64,000 nt of DNA from Diphasiastrum complanatum (GCA_029204225.1 CM055108.1:18261779-18325778), one strand, 5' to 3'; positions 1 to 10,730 are shown, numbered from the stretch's first letter. Numbers and translations are program-made. The notes: a model not told the origin generated them from the letters alone.

Positions 1-42
1 GATGCCGTGCGTTTCGCTTGAATTTTCGACGACACACACACA

Positions 43-669
43 GTGACCCGCAAAGAGCAGCAAAAGCCTGAATCCAAAGATAAACCCTCTTCAGGCCCTC
101 CTTTCAAAAAGGGCAAAGAGCGTGTTGTTGACAAAGCTTCCCCTTCGGAAAAGAAAACGAAGCGCCCTCAGCTGGAGAGAGCTGACTTTGATAAAGTCAA
201 AAGCGATGGGTTGTGTTTCTCCTGCATGGAGAAGGGGCACCTTTCCAAGGACTGTTCGAAGAGACGGAAGAAGGGTGGCCGCTCTTTTAAGGCACCAGGT
301 AATTCTTCTATTTCTTGCATTGATGTATCTTTTAAAGATGAATCAGTTTGTATGAATTGTTGTTTTAACACTGCGGTTTTTGGACTTCACGACCTCATTC
401 GTATGAGTGGGTTCATATGTAGCCAGCCCGTGAGTGTTCTTTTTGACGACGGTTTTACGCATAATTTTATTAATGCTAAGTTGGTGCAGAAGCTGCAGTT
501 GGCGACCGCACCAAGTGACCACAAGTATGTGGTTAGGATGGCAGCTGGTGGGGAGCAGCAGGTCTGGGACCACTTTGTCCCCCATGTGCCGTTGAAGATT
601 CAGAACTATGTAGATAGTTTATCTTTTCATGTTATGAATCTTGATAAGGTAGATTTAATCCTAGGTTAA
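43..669 (+). pseudogene. Ty3/gypsy gag C-terminus with zinc knuckle and protease remnant
   Basis: The 208-codon open stretch has a lysine-rich N-terminal part, then a nucleocapsid zinc knuckle with C58, C61, H66 and C71 (C-x2-C-x4-H-x4-C) that would bind the element RNA in the capsid. A retropepsin active-site relative follows at residues 133-143 (LFDDGFTHNFI). The family normally has D-S/T-G, and here the middle residue is D, so activity is doubtful. The ORF stops at 669 right after DLILG, where protease normally continues towards RT, so a nonsense change truncates it. The listed start is only the first ATG/GTG-type codon in the open frame, and the true gag start is upstream of the window. 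Confidence 0.85.
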
Positions 670-809
670 TAATGATTTTATGCTAGAAATGAGTCATTAA
701 AGAAAAATTATGTTTCTCATAATATATCTTTCTTGCATGATGGCTCTATGGTTTTTCTTAAAGGCGATGAGCCTGATCTACCTTTTGTAATTGCTCATGA
801 GGCTAATCA

Positions 810-1696
810 ATGTATTTGGATTCTGAGTATCATTCGTATTTATGTTATCTGAAAGATGAATCATACATGGATGCTTTTGTTACTCACAATTTCAATGTTG
901 ATGTATCGTCTTTCCCTAAAGCATTGTCTTTTTCTGATGTTAATCTAGAATCTACGCCTGAAGGCAAAATCTATAAAAGACTTAGGGAGGAATATAGTGA
1001 TATATTCCCTGAGCATCACATAGATCTCCTTCCCGACAGCTCTCCTGTATCGCTTTTTCCCTACAGGATGAGCCCGAAGGAAGAAGATGAGGTTGCTAGT
1101 CAACTTAAGGAGTTATTACATAAGGGCCACATTCAGCCTAGTAAGTCCCCTTGGAGAGCTCCTATTTTGTTAACCGGCAAGAAAGACGGTGGTATTCGTC
1201 TTTGTGTCGATTACAAAAAGCTTAATAAAATGACTATTAAGAACCGTTATCCCTTACCTCGGATGGATGACTTAATCGACCGATTGAATGGTGCTAAGTA
1301 TTTCACCAAATTGGACCTTAGGTCGGGGTACCATCAAATAGAATTCACGAAGGGGATGTTTCCAAAACTGGTTTTCGTTCTAGGTATGGCCATCACGAAT
1401 TTTTCATTTTACCCTTTGGTCTAACTAATGCCTCGACAACAATGAACGATATTCTTCGTCCATATCTAGGGAAGTTTCTCATGGTATTTTTGGACTACAT
1501 TTTGATTTACAGTAAGACTCTTGAGGAGCATGAGGCGCATTTGCGTACAGTCTTAGATAATCTAAGGCAAGCAAAGCTTTATGCTAAGGAGTTTAAGTGT
1601 GAATTTTTTCAGACAAGACTCAAGTACTTGAGACATATCGTTTCCGATCGAGGTCTTGAGATCGACTACGATAAGGTCCAGAAAGTTTGTGATTAG
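810..1696 (+). pseudogene. Ty3/gypsy reverse transcriptase, frameshifted
   Basis: Two adjacent open stretches (810-1424 and 1442-1696) together carry the RT palm and fingers. Visible landmarks are the YRMSPKEEDEV entry, the IRLCVDYKKLNKMTIKNRYP fingers segment, motif A KLDLRSGYHQI, and motif C. A frameshift near 1370-1420 breaks the chain; a parallel frame there keeps the expected aromatic-rich segment. Motif C reads FLDYILIYS where the family has an F/Y-x-D-D signature, so the second catalytic aspartate is lost. The enzyme would copy element RNA into cDNA in virus-like particles, but this copy cannot be active. Confidence 0.9.
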
Positions 1697-1732
1697 CCTA
1701 CCCTGAAAACCATTAGGGAAGTTAAATTTTTT

Positions 1733-2170
1733 TTGGGCTTCACAGGTTTTTTCCATAAATTCATTGAAGACTATGCCTTAATTGCATTACCTCTAACGAA
1801 TCTTCTTAAGGGAGTGAAAAAAGACAAAAGAAAAACTAAAAAGGGTAATAAGAAGAAGGCCGGAAGGCGTTCGAAAATCAGTCCACCTGTTATATGGACT
1901 GATGAACTTAATCAAAGCTTTGAGGCTTTGAAGATATTAGTGTCTACAGCCCCTATCTTACACATAGTGGACCCTATCAGACCTTTCCTGGTGGAAACGG
2001 ATGCTAGTGACTATGTGGTGGGTGCAGTCCTTTACCAGGAAGGTAGACTTGTGGCTTTCGAAAGCAAGAAGTTGGACCCAGCTCAAAGTAGATATTCTAC
2101 TTATGAGAAGGAACTTTTTCTCTGCCATCCATGCGTTAAAGATCTGAAGACATTATTTGTACGGATCTAA
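1733..2170 (+). pseudogene. Ty3/gypsy RT connection and RNase H
   Basis: The open stretch begins in the RT thumb/connection (GFTGFFHKFIEDYA) and passes into RNase H, with the signature VETDASDYVVGAVLYQ and the later KELFLCHPCVK segment. A stop after 2170 ends it inside RNase H. Similar residues continue in other frames to about 2450, so the remaining RNase H and linker to integrase are present but scrambled. A basic insert of about 30 residues (KKDKRKTKKGNKKKAGRR) lies between thumb and RNase H. Function in the intact family is degradation of RNA in the RNA-DNA hybrid. Confidence 0.85.
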
Positions 2171-2452
2171 ATTCATGGTAACGATGGATCACGAGTCTCT
2201 TAAGTATATCTATGATGCTTTGGACCTTAGGGGTCATAAGGCCCGTTGGTCGGAACTCATTCAGGAGTTCGAATTCGACATTAAGTAGTGTTGATGTACT
2301 TCGAATTGTGTCGTTGATGCTTTGAGCCGGATTGGAGAGGTTAATCAGTTATGCTTTGCTAAGTTCCAATCCGAGTTGTATCTTTTTCTACGAGATCTTT
2401 GTTGGACCGATGAGGTCATATTTGGCAAGAAGTCCTAGCATGAAGCTCTATT

Positions 2453-2775
2453 GTGAGAAATAATCTTGGAAAGCAGGATTCCAAGAAATTGAAATCTCGC
2501 AAAGAGAAGATACTTGTTGATTATTCCATTAGGAATGGTTTACTTTTCTGTAAAGGAAAAGTTTGTGTGCCAAATATCACGGACATTAGGGCCCAAATCC
2601 TGCACGAGTGTCATGATAGCCCCAGCGTGGGACACCCTGGTATACAGAGGACACTTGACCTTGTTAAGAGAGAATTTTATTGGCCAAAAATGAAAGGTCA
2701 TGTTGAGGCATATGTTCAAAAGTGTGAATAGTGCCAAGTGAATAAAGCGGAAAGACTCAAAGAAACCATGAAGAC
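2453..2775 (+). pseudogene. Ty3/gypsy integrase N-terminal zinc finger
   Basis: The open stretch shows the integrase HHCC finger: HECHDSPSVGHPGIQRT supplies the histidines, and the two cysteines sit around a stop codon (C-E-stop-C-Q at about 2727-2737). FYWPKMKGHVEAYVQKC is the conserved helix before the second cysteine. The sequence continues only as far as NKAERLKETMKT before homology ends at the junction with the LINE relic. The catalytic D,D35E core is absent. Identification as an integrase finger is firm; cause of the truncation (LINE insertion or deletion) is inferred. Confidence 0.85.
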
Positions 2776-4290
2776 TTAGCCCGCTGCCCAGTCAAAGTGC
2801 GAGAGGATGTAAAAGCCACTACCACGTATCTGGAGGAATCAAGCTCTGAGATTCTGTGAATGAATGTGATTATCCTGAAAATAGCCTCGACAAGCAGTGG
2901 AGGAGAAGCAAACTCCGCCAGAATAATCTCATGAGGAATGAACTGCTTGGCCCGAATCATCCGGCTAAGCATGTGAATCTGTAAACGCGAGATATCACTC
3001 CAAGTATCTCTAGATAAGCCTAGGCACCATGTCTCTGCTGAGTACAGTGCCACTGGAGAAACAGTCAAAGAAAAGAGGCGACATCGTGTGTCTGGATCGT
3101 GCACATAATAAGTAGAGGAAAACCTCTCCATCTGAACAAGAGCAGAGTGCCCCTTGCGGAGCCTAGCCAATGCAACTGGTCGAAACGAAAGCAATGGGCC
3201 AGAAAAGAGAACACCCAGGTATGTGTAAGACGCTACTATCTCTAGAGGCTGTCCATCAAAATAGAACATAGTGTCTCCCATATGCTGCCTGTTGGTGTTA
3301 AACACCATAACCTTAGTCTTTCCAATGTTCACCATTAGCCCCCATATCTGACAGAAAATATACAAATCATCCAGATGTCGCTGAAGTCCTTAGCTGAACT
3401 AGATAGTAAAACCACGTCATCTGCATAAAGAAGGATGGGGATAACAATATCTGCTAAAGGACAGCCATCCCCCCCTTCTTCCTGAATAATACGCTCAAGG
3501 TCGTCAATGTATAAAGCAAAAAGGGTGGGTGATAAAGGACATCTCTGCTTTACTCCGACCATACTATGAAAATATGAAGACCATCCATCTCCATCACGAA
3601 ATCTGGCCAAAACTCTCTCATATAATGTGATGATAGCAGCAATGATCTCCTGTGAGAAACCAAGGGATGCCAGACGCTAGAGCAGCAAGTGTCGCGGAAC
3701 TGAATCAAATGCTTTGCGGAAGTCCACAAAACAGCAATAGCCTCTCTGTTTCCTGAACTTCGCTGCCTTAATGATACATCTCCGTATGAATATCTGGTTT
3801 GCTGTGGAGTAGCCTGCTTTTAAACCTATCTATCCCATAGCATATAACTCCTATGTCTTTGCAAGAGCGCTGATGACAGACTGCATAACTGAACCATAGA
3901 GCTTAGCCATAGTGTGGCTAATAATAATAGTACGATAGTTGTCTACATTTAGAGGATCACCAGCCTTAAGTATAGGGTGCAAAAGATTAGTACACCAAGG
4001 TGTGGGAAAGCCAAAAATAACAGATTGGTTAAAAACGTAGGAGATGTATGGAGCAACAATATGGGCGATAGGTTTTAGAAAGTCCATACTTAGAGAGTCA
4101 ACATCAATGGCTTTATGGTTTTGGCCATTTTTTATGGCGTTTTCAATCATGGACGGAGTGAAAAAGGTGAATTCTGAAGGTCGGGGTGAGAGAGAGATGG
4201 AAGGGGAGTCAACTGTATAAAGTTTTGCAGCACAGTCAATCCACGATTCAATGGCAATAGGTAAAATCTGTTTTGAAAATTGAATCTTGA
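2757..4290 (-). mobile_element. LINE (non-LTR retrotransposon) RT relic, copy 1
   Basis: On the minus strand an RT of the non-LTR type is readable from about 4290 down to 2757 in three frames. In order come an N-terminal segment around SMDFLKPIAHIVAPYISYVF and NVDNYRTI (4150-3851), motif A FVDFRKAFDSVPR (around 3740-3690), VGVKQRCPLSPTLFALYIDD, motif C YADDVVLLSSS (3610-3335), and the thumb-like VASYTYLGVLFSG with downstream sequence (3365-2757). Both catalytic aspartate motifs survive, but stops and at least two frameshifts interrupt the frame. No endonuclease domain is seen, consistent with 5' truncation. It is clearly related to the plus-strand copy at 7597-8298. Confidence 0.9.
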
Positions 4291-4450
4291 ATCTTGATAC
4301 GACAGGTCACACCGTCACAAGAGATCTGATTATCCTAAATTCTGATATCTGTAAATTTAGAGGAAGATTGAAATTGTTTAGCTATTAAAATTTAAATATC
4401 TGTACTATCAGTGAATGTTTGACTTTTTTTTTGAAGAATTGGAAAAAAAA

Positions 4451-4547
4451 AGGTTCGAACCGTTTTCCGATATGAACCTGGCCTGGCGGTTCGAACCTCA
4501 AAAAATCGGTTCGAACCGGCCGGTTCAAATCGACCTGTTCGAATCGG
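4451..4547. repeat. Cluster of GGTTCGAACC-type palindromes
   Basis: Within about 100 bp the 10-bp palindrome GGTTCGAACC occurs three times (from 4452, 4488 and 4508), with degenerate versions before and after (GATATGAACC, CCGGTTCAAAT, TGTTCGAATCGGG). The core also fits the RNA polymerase III B-box consensus, but there is no tRNA fold around it. Nothing coding is evident. Confidence 0.7.
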
Positions 4548-4665
4548 GATGCAACCTTGGGATGGGCAGATATGGTGCGTCGTCACTGGTATGGGGTGTG
4601 CAGAACCTTCAAGGCAGTCGGAGTTCTTAGGGAGTTGTAACATTTATAGTACTGCATCTTATGCT

Positions 4666-4674
<9 letters not shown>

Positions 4675-4702
<28 letters not shown>
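4675..4702 (+). repeat. Short (GATA)n/(GA)n microsatellite
   Basis: A short GATAGATA run passes into about 13 GA dinucleotides. Confidence 0.95.
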
Positions 4703-5955
4703 TGAGAAAAAACTCAAGTGGTACATAAAACAAAATATAGTGCATTTAAACACGCATAACAACAAGTAGGAGGTCAAATAGCCTCTAGAAACATACAACT
4801 CCAAAAAGGACTACGAAAAATTGTAATCATTTGCTTTCACAACTATATCTTAATTCACATCAACAAGCTATAAAAAATCTAAGGATTCATGAAAATAGGT
4901 TTGCAAAAAGAAGTCTTAAGATAAAATTAACAGTTTCAGTTATGCCTTGATTGTCTCATGAAACACTTGAAATACCTCTACCAAATTTGAAAATAAACAA
5001 ACTAGCTTACCAATCCAAGCTCATGATCCTCAAGAAGGAATACACGTAATCCATTTGGTAAAGTGATCTGCAAAAGCATGAATGAAAATGCTAAATCTAT
5101 CGAGTACAAGCTCCCTCTTTGTCATCCATTATATATGTCTATATATAAGCAACAGTGTAAAAACAAATAGAAATTTAGTAAAGGGAAAATTTGTATACAT
5201 ATGATAAAGTGCATCATTTTGAGTTGCCCTTTCTCTTTCTTTCCATAATATTATCTAGAACCAACAAACATGATAGTTGAATTGTTTCAATCCACAAAGA
5301 AATTTTTATCTTAAGTAAATACTAAAGCTATATAGAAATAAAAGAAAAAGTACAGATTTAAACCCTATTATTATTTGATTCTAGAACAATTAAACATATA
5401 TAATCTATAAAGGATGACCCTCCAAAATAGAATGTGTTCAAGACATCATTCTGAAACACGTTCCACTTCCAAACGGCTTCTTTGATATATACGATGGGCA
5501 ATAGTTATAGAGAAACATGTTCCCTAACTTTTTCGTGGGGAAACACATCTCCCCAATTCTAGAAAAATCTCAAGGAAACATTATGGGGAGACGACCTGGG
5601 GAAATGTTTCCCCATATTTTTTAAGGCTAAATTTGATCTTTTTTTCTAAGAGTCTTGTTGACTGCACCTCAACATAATTTCTTTCCCTTGCAATGAAAAC
5701 CAGTTTCACCTTAAATGCCTCTCTCTTTTATAGATGCACTATTGCACTTACGTTGCACTAGTTTGCTTTTGTGATGACATGGCAATTTCCCGTTTCTCGA
5801 ATACCATTTCCTATTTCCCAGATGGGAAACATTTCCAAAAGCTATGATATATACGTATGTATGTATGTATATATATTAGATGCATGTTCCAGGGGGGCAG
5901 CGTTCTGGAACCCGGAACAATGTTTCAAAATGGATTTAAATTTTTTTAAAAACTT

Positions 5956-5956
<1 letters not shown>
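4703..5956. other. AT-rich intergenic stretch, no gene seen
   Basis: No open reading frame with recognisable protein features, no LTR ends and no tRNA-like fold were found. Around 5430-5630 there are several words of the type GGAAACA/TTTCCCC in both orientations, which suggests a degraded repeat, but I could not define its borders. Confidence 0.6.

Positions 5957-6013
<57 letters not shown>
5957..6013. repeat. (TA)n microsatellite
   Basis: About 28 uninterrupted TA dinucleotides at 5957-6013. Long (IY)n-type ORFs here are repeat artefacts. Confidence 0.97.
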
Positions 6014-6017
<4 letters not shown>

Positions 6018-6019
6018 CA

Positions 6020-6203
6020 TAAGGGTCCGGGCCAGCGGACGTGGGCTTTTTGCGTCGGCGTCCGGCGTCCGGACCCGGACACATCCGACCCCCAAACGCG
6101 GTCGGACGCGTCCAATTTTTATTTTATTTTTGACGCTGGACACGTCCAGCGTCCGGCCACGGACACGTTCGGGTCCCAAAACGCGTCCGGGACCCGGACG
6201 CGT
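6020..6203. repeat. GC-rich block of nested CGGACGCGTCCG-type palindromes
   Basis: This block is sharply richer in G+C and CpG than its AT-rich flanks. It is built from variants of GGACGCGTCC and CGGACCCGGAC. Two perfect inverted repeats are visible. One has 10-bp arms GACGCTGGAC (6132-6141) and GTCCAGCGTC (6144-6153). The other has 11-bp arms ACGCGTCCGGG (6181-6191) and CCCGGACGCGT (6193-6203) around a single A. It lies between two microsatellites. No coding capacity is evident. Confidence 0.8.
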
Positions 6204-6257
6204 ATATTTTTTTGACAAAAAAAAACAAAGAGAGGGAGTCTGGCTGCATTCAGAAAA

Positions 6258-6447
<190 letters not shown>

Positions 6448-7095
6448 CTTTATTAACGTCTTTTGGGCACTCGTGGGTGCATAAGACCAAAAAGAAAATA
6501 TGTACAAGCAACAGTGGGAGCATCAACCCTGGCCAAGTATAATAGAAGAACTATAGAAAAAGTACCAATGCCCACAACCCCGGCCAGGTGGAGAATAAGT
6601 ACATATCAGCGGAAGTGTGAAGTGTTCGTTCAGGGATGAATTGCATGATGAGAACTTACTTCTGCTTTGGAAATAGATTTAGGTTGCACTGGAACGAGGA
6701 TTGTTCCAGAATGATTGTTTTGGAACGTCGTATCAAAAAGCTAAATACCCGATTTGGAGGCATGGGTTTTAGGAGCAATAGGAGTCCTTGGATAGAGCAA
6801 TAGGAGGTGCGGGCGCTCTTCATAATGTAGGGTAGGAGTCCACCAATGTTCGTTTGCAAGTGCTTGTGGATTGTTTACCTGGCAAGTCTTGTTGCCAATG
6901 CACTTACAACATGCAAGAAGCTCACAAAGCCATGGCATTTTTACTAATATTTTCCTTGGATTCTCTCTTGAATTCTTGAACAAAGTGATCTGCTTTTCAA
7001 TTTGTAAAATCCCAGCTGACTATCTTGTGTTATGGCATTTACCCGCCAAAAACAAAAATCCTTCTTGATTGTTTGGATCAAGACATCAAATGTTG
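6448..7095. other. Intergenic sequence, no gene seen
   Basis: Only short open stretches without recognisable motifs. The words ACCCTGGCCAAGTATAAT and ACCCCGGCCAGGTGGAGAAT at about 6526 and 6577 look like a degenerate pair, but the repeat cannot be extended. Confidence 0.5.
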
Positions 7096-7322
7096 TGTCA
7101 CTCATGCATTGGACCAAGTGTCCCAATGAGCATACGACACATGTCCTGTTGACCCCGTCCATTGACCGACAAGTGTCACTCATGCATTGGACCAAGTGTC
7201 CCAATGAGTATATGACACATCTCCTATTGACCCGCTGTACATTGATTGTCTGACAAGTGCCACTCATGCACTGGACCAAGTGTCCCAGTGAGCATATGAC
7301 ACGTGTCACGTTGACCGGTCAA
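7096..7322. repeat. Three tandem ~80-bp units, each with a hairpin
   Basis: Units begin at 7096, 7174 and 7258 (78, 84 and about 65 bp). Each starts with TGYCACTCATGCAYTGGACC and contains the inverted repeat CATTGG...CCAATG around a short loop, then a GACACRTGTC-like word and a TTGACC word. Third-unit changes such as AYTGG/CCARTG are partly compensatory, keeping the stem. The repeat creates a spurious reading frame on both strands. Confidence 0.85.
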
Positions 7323-7596
7323 CCCTTCCTACTTTTTAGGAGGTCAGTCCAGCAGACTCTCATGAGACCCAGTACCCCCTTGGCCATCTCGGATTTAGTC
7401 ACTATAATATATATTAACATTGCAATTTATAATTGTCTCTACAGGCCGGTGACTTAGCCATTTACAATTTAATAATTACAATTTACAATTTACATTGGGC
7501 AAGGGATTCAAATTACATGCGACATCCCTTCCCTCCTCAGATGACATCTTCCTCGATGGCAAAGTCTGGATACCGTGCATGCAACCCATGCGCGGT

Positions 7597-8298
7597 GAGA
7601 GAGTTCTAGCACGTATTAGGCTGGGTACTGATTTGTCTCCTCCCATCCGTAGCACTGTTGGCGTCAAGCAAGGCTGTCCACTATCCCCTCCGCTCTTTGC
7701 ACTTTATATTGATGATCTTGAGCGCCTCATTCGTGAAGAAGGTGGAGATGGTTGCCCGCTGGCTCATTTGCTCATCCCCATTCTGCTTTATGCTGATGAC
7801 ATTGTCCTGCTTTCTTCCTCACCAGAAGGGTTGCAGTGTCACTTACAGGTCTTACATCGGTTTTGTGTTGCTTGGGGTCTCTCTATTGACTTAAAAAAGA
7901 TGAAGATCATGATTTTCAACACCAATCGACAAAGCCTTCACAATTATCAATTCTTCTACGGCCAGGAAGTTGACATTGTTGCCTCTTATACTTACTTGGG
8001 AGTCCTGTTTACTGCGCCCCTTCTTGGTTTCCGCCAGGCTGCATTTGCGCACATTTCCTCCGGTCTTTCGGCATTGGTCTAGTTCGAGCGTGGTTGTACA
8101 ATGAATTATATTTTTGATCCAGCAGTGATGTATGCCTCCGAGATTTGGTTGCCAGGACTTTCTCTCCGGGACTGGGCAGGCATTTCCCGCATTCAGGCCA
8201 CTATGTTGGGTCGCATGATACGTGCCAAGACTACCACCCCTCATGATATCCTATGTGCTGAGTTTGCTACTCCTCTGATCATCCTTGAGGGCTTATGA
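7597..8298 (+). mobile_element. LINE RT relic, copy 2
   Basis: From about 7597 the plus strand encodes ERVLARIRLG, then VGVKQGCPLSPPLFALYIDD, the catalytic box YADDIVLLSSS and VASYTYLGVLFTA. A stop follows at 8080, and the thumb-like tail resumes (AVMYASEIWLPGLSLRDW) to 8298. It is collinear with the minus-strand LINE at 2757-4290 but has a small deletion where copy 1 reads ...HDPDTRCRLFSLTV.... It begins well inside the RT, without motif A, as expected for 5'-truncated target-primed insertions. No poly(A) tail is obvious at the 3' end. RT identity is firm; subfamily is unknown. Confidence 0.9.
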
Positions 8299-8420
8299 TA
8301 TTATATAACTTGTGTGCATGTAGGACTCGAAAGCTTCCAAGAAGACAAACTTTACATGCATGGCAGTGTTAAAAGTGTGTTAGCCAACACGTTGACCTAT
8401 TTCTTGAAAAACATAAGCAT

Positions 8421-9062
8421 CCTTTGGCATTAATAAACAAGAAGAGGAAGGCCAACTAGTAACGCCGCATAAATCAACAAACTTTTTAAAAAAAATAGGG
8501 AACTACACTATATGCTTCAGTATCAATGGTTGTCATATTGGAGGAAAAAGTTTTCCCTATAAACATGTCTTCATATAAGCCAAGGATAGTGTGCATCTAT
8601 GTGAAGTACTACATAGAGTCAAGTTAGAGACTCAAGCTTCCTTTGGCATTTTCAATCCAGAAGAGGAAGGCTAGATAGTAACAGTTCATAAAGCAAAAAA
8701 CTCTAAAAGCATATTGCACTATATGCTTCAACATAAATGATCTCCATATTGGAGGAGAAGGCTTGCTCTACAAACATGTATTTGTCCGAAAACTCATATA
8801 AGCCAAGGATAATTAGTCTATGAAAAGTACTAAAAGGATTCAACTTAAAGATTCCTCTAGCTTCCTTTGGCATTAATAAACAAGAAGACTAGGTTTGTAA
8901 CACCACATAAATCAGCAAACTTTTAGAAAGAGACTGCACAATATCCTGAAGCATGAAGGGATTCCATAATGGAAGAATTTGCACTACAACATGTCTTGAT
9001 CTTAAAAACTCATATAAGCCAAATAAGAATCTATGTAAAGTATCGAAAGAGTCAAAATCCTC
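8421..9062. repeat. Three diverged ~220-bp tandem units
   Basis: Units begin with CCTTTGGCAT at 8421, 8640 and 8864 (219, 224 and about 199 bp). Shared internal words, in the same order in each, are ACAAGAAGA/CAGAAGAGGAAG, CATAAATCARCAAACTTTT, CACTATATGCTTCA, ATATTGGAGGA, AACATGTCTT and ACTCATATAAGCCAAGGATA. Divergence is high (about 25-30% by eye), so the array is old. No coding capacity. It sits immediately downstream (minus strand) of a candidate exon, so it may lie in an intron or 3' flank. Confidence 0.85.
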
Positions 9063-9100
9063 ATTATTTTGATTATCCTTATCTCCAAACATCAACTTAC

Positions 9101-9272
9101 CAAGGGCTCTGTAAAAGTTGTCATGTATGGATATACCTGTTCATACATTGGAAGAGGAATTTCTTTTAGCGGAGGAAATTTTCGTGGTAAAGGTGGCAAT
9201 TGCTCTTGCTTTTCCTTCAAAGTAAGTAGAGATCCATTATTTGGAACAAGCAACGCTTCTGTTGCATGGCTG
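9101..9272 (-). CDS. Candidate exon of an unidentified host gene
   Basis: On the minus strand an open stretch reads SHATEALLVPNNGSLLTLKE and continues through a proline-rich part (QEQLPPLPRKFPPLKEIPLP) to MYEQVYPYMTTFTEPL. It is followed at once by GTAAGT, a consensus 5' splice donor (plus strand 9095-9100). A pyrimidine-rich tract ending in GGCAG lies just upstream, around 9273-9295. The composition looks like a real protein rather than a transposon shadow, but I do not recognise it. No stop interrupts it. It could equally be a pseudogene exon. Confidence 0.3.
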
Positions 9273-9441
9273 CCACCAGGAAAAGAACATTTTTTTGGTA
9301 CTCTTAGCATTACACACCTATCAAGTTATGCAATCTTGCTTTGGTATTTAAATTTAGCACCATCAAACACACAAATTCACAAGCAATATTAGCAATAGAG
9401 ATCAAGCTGGTTCCAATAGTTTTCTACGATGTAGTTTTCAT

Positions 9442-9690
9442 TTAAGGAACCTTACTTAAAAGCAAGGAATGCCATGATGAAAATTTTGACAAGAACAAAG
9501 GTAGTATCCCAATCAAAAACAAAGAAAAAGAGCCACTATTATAGTTTATTGGTTCTTTTGTTAGATGGATCAACTTTGGATTGTCATTTGAAATGATGGA
9601 CGAGGTGCACACTTTTCTAGAATCTAAGCTAAATCCCACATCAAAAATTGGAGAAGGCATGGAGAACTAGGAGTTTTTGAAACTTCCTCT
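9442..9690 (-). other. Possible further exon (weak)
   Basis: The minus-strand open stretch contains SPIFDVGFSLDSRKVCTSSI and NDNPKLIHLTKEPI before turning into a hydrophobic, AT-driven tail. The first part has plausible protein composition. No donor as good as those at 9100 or 10287 was found at its end. It is listed only because it lies between two stronger exon candidates on the same strand. Confidence 0.15.
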
Positions 9691-10287
9691 TTTTCATGAT
9701 TCTATGTCCTTGTTTGAAAAAATTTGGATCATTGTGTTTCCTACAATAAGACGCTCCTTATGCACTTTCCATCTTGCAAATCTGACTGTTGAAATTCAAG
9801 ATACTGTAAAGACACTGTTTAGGTTGTTCTAGTAGCTTTTGCTAGTATTGTCCCTTTCACAATTTTGTATCAATTTCTGAAACTTTTTGGGTCATTCATC
9901 TTTCTACAGTTTCATCTTTCTTCCTCAGAGGTTTGTGGTCTCTTATGCTAGCTTCTATCTTCTACAACGTTTACAAGTGGTGGACAGTCCTCTATGCTTG
10001 GTAATGCCCATTTCTGGTGAGTTTTCTTCGACATTTGGACATTAGCAACTTGATGATCTTCCACCTATTTGTGTGTTTGTTTGTACATTTGGCATAGTTG
10101 GGGTGATGACAAGAGTCCAATCCTCAAGGATTTGTCTAAATGTATATATTTCTCGAAGCCAGTAATTGGAGAGTCATCATGCCTGGCTATTTTCCTATTA
10201 GCAGCCCTTGGCAGCAATAGCTCGTCAATGAATGTATGCAAGACCTACAACAGGTTCTTTCTCAATAGGAGCATCAGCGTCACTTAC

Positions 10288-10487
10288 AGGTTCCTTAAAA
10301 CAAAGTGGTCCTTTCTTGAAGATAAGTATTGCCTTTTCTCTGAGTATGACAAGGAATCTTTTTCCAATCTTTCTTCGATTGCTAGCTCCTCCTTTGGATC
10401 TGATTCTCGTACATTCTCTGTTCCCACATACCCTGCCTTCTCTATTTCTCCAGATCTTTTGCTCTCACATGATATTGAAGCTGGCAC
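10288..10487 (-). CDS. Candidate exon of an unidentified host gene
   Basis: The minus-strand stretch is charged and serine/glutamate-rich (SKRSGEIEKAGYVGTENVRE, DPKEELAIEERLEKDSLSYS, EKRQYLSSRKDHFVLRNL). It ends exactly at GTAAGTGA, a consensus 5' donor (plus strand 10282-10287). A stop lies just upstream of the first codon, so an acceptor AG within about 10478-10495 would be needed. The opposite strand has a 170-codon ORF over the same DNA, but it is serine/phenylalanine-rich, as antisense of a glutamate-rich exon would be. Function unknown. Confidence 0.3.
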
Positions 10488-10730
10488 TCACGAATCTTTC
10501 TTCTGCAGTATGCTTAGTACTTATCTACCTTTCTCAGCTGACTGCTTCATGCACTTTCAGTCATATTCACAATCTCCATAAATGGTGTACTGTTTCTTCT
10601 GGGATCTCATACCATAAATCCAATCTCCCTGCATGGTATGTTGTAATCATGAGTTCACTACATGATTTATTGCTTTTGATTATCCCAAATAATGTCAATA
10701 TTTTTGTAAACTCTATCAATTAGGGACAGC

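Larger units (their letters stand above)
1..2775 (+). mobile_element. Ty3/gypsy retrotransposon relic (copy 1)
   Basis: A gag-pol order typical of Ty3/gypsy is readable on the plus strand: CCHC zinc knuckle, retropepsin-like segment, reverse transcriptase, RNase H, then the integrase HHCC zinc finger. The 5' part lies outside the window, and the 3' part (integrase core, 3' LTR) is missing because a minus-strand LINE relic abuts at about 2760-2775. Reading needs several frame changes and crosses stop codons, so the copy is dead. No LTR or primer-binding site is visible. The order RT-RNase H-IN separates it from Ty1/copia, where IN precedes RT. Lineage within Ty3/gypsy was not determined. Confidence 0.9.

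Noticed and set aside
6944-7309. Minus-strand ORF with repeated CSLGHLVQCMS
   Set aside because: Product of the three-unit tandem repeat at 7096-7322.
10069-10581. 170-codon plus-strand ORF
   Set aside because: Composition is that expected for the antisense of a Glu/Lys/Ser-rich stretch; the minus strand ends in a consensus splice donor there, so I favour the minus strand, though weakly.
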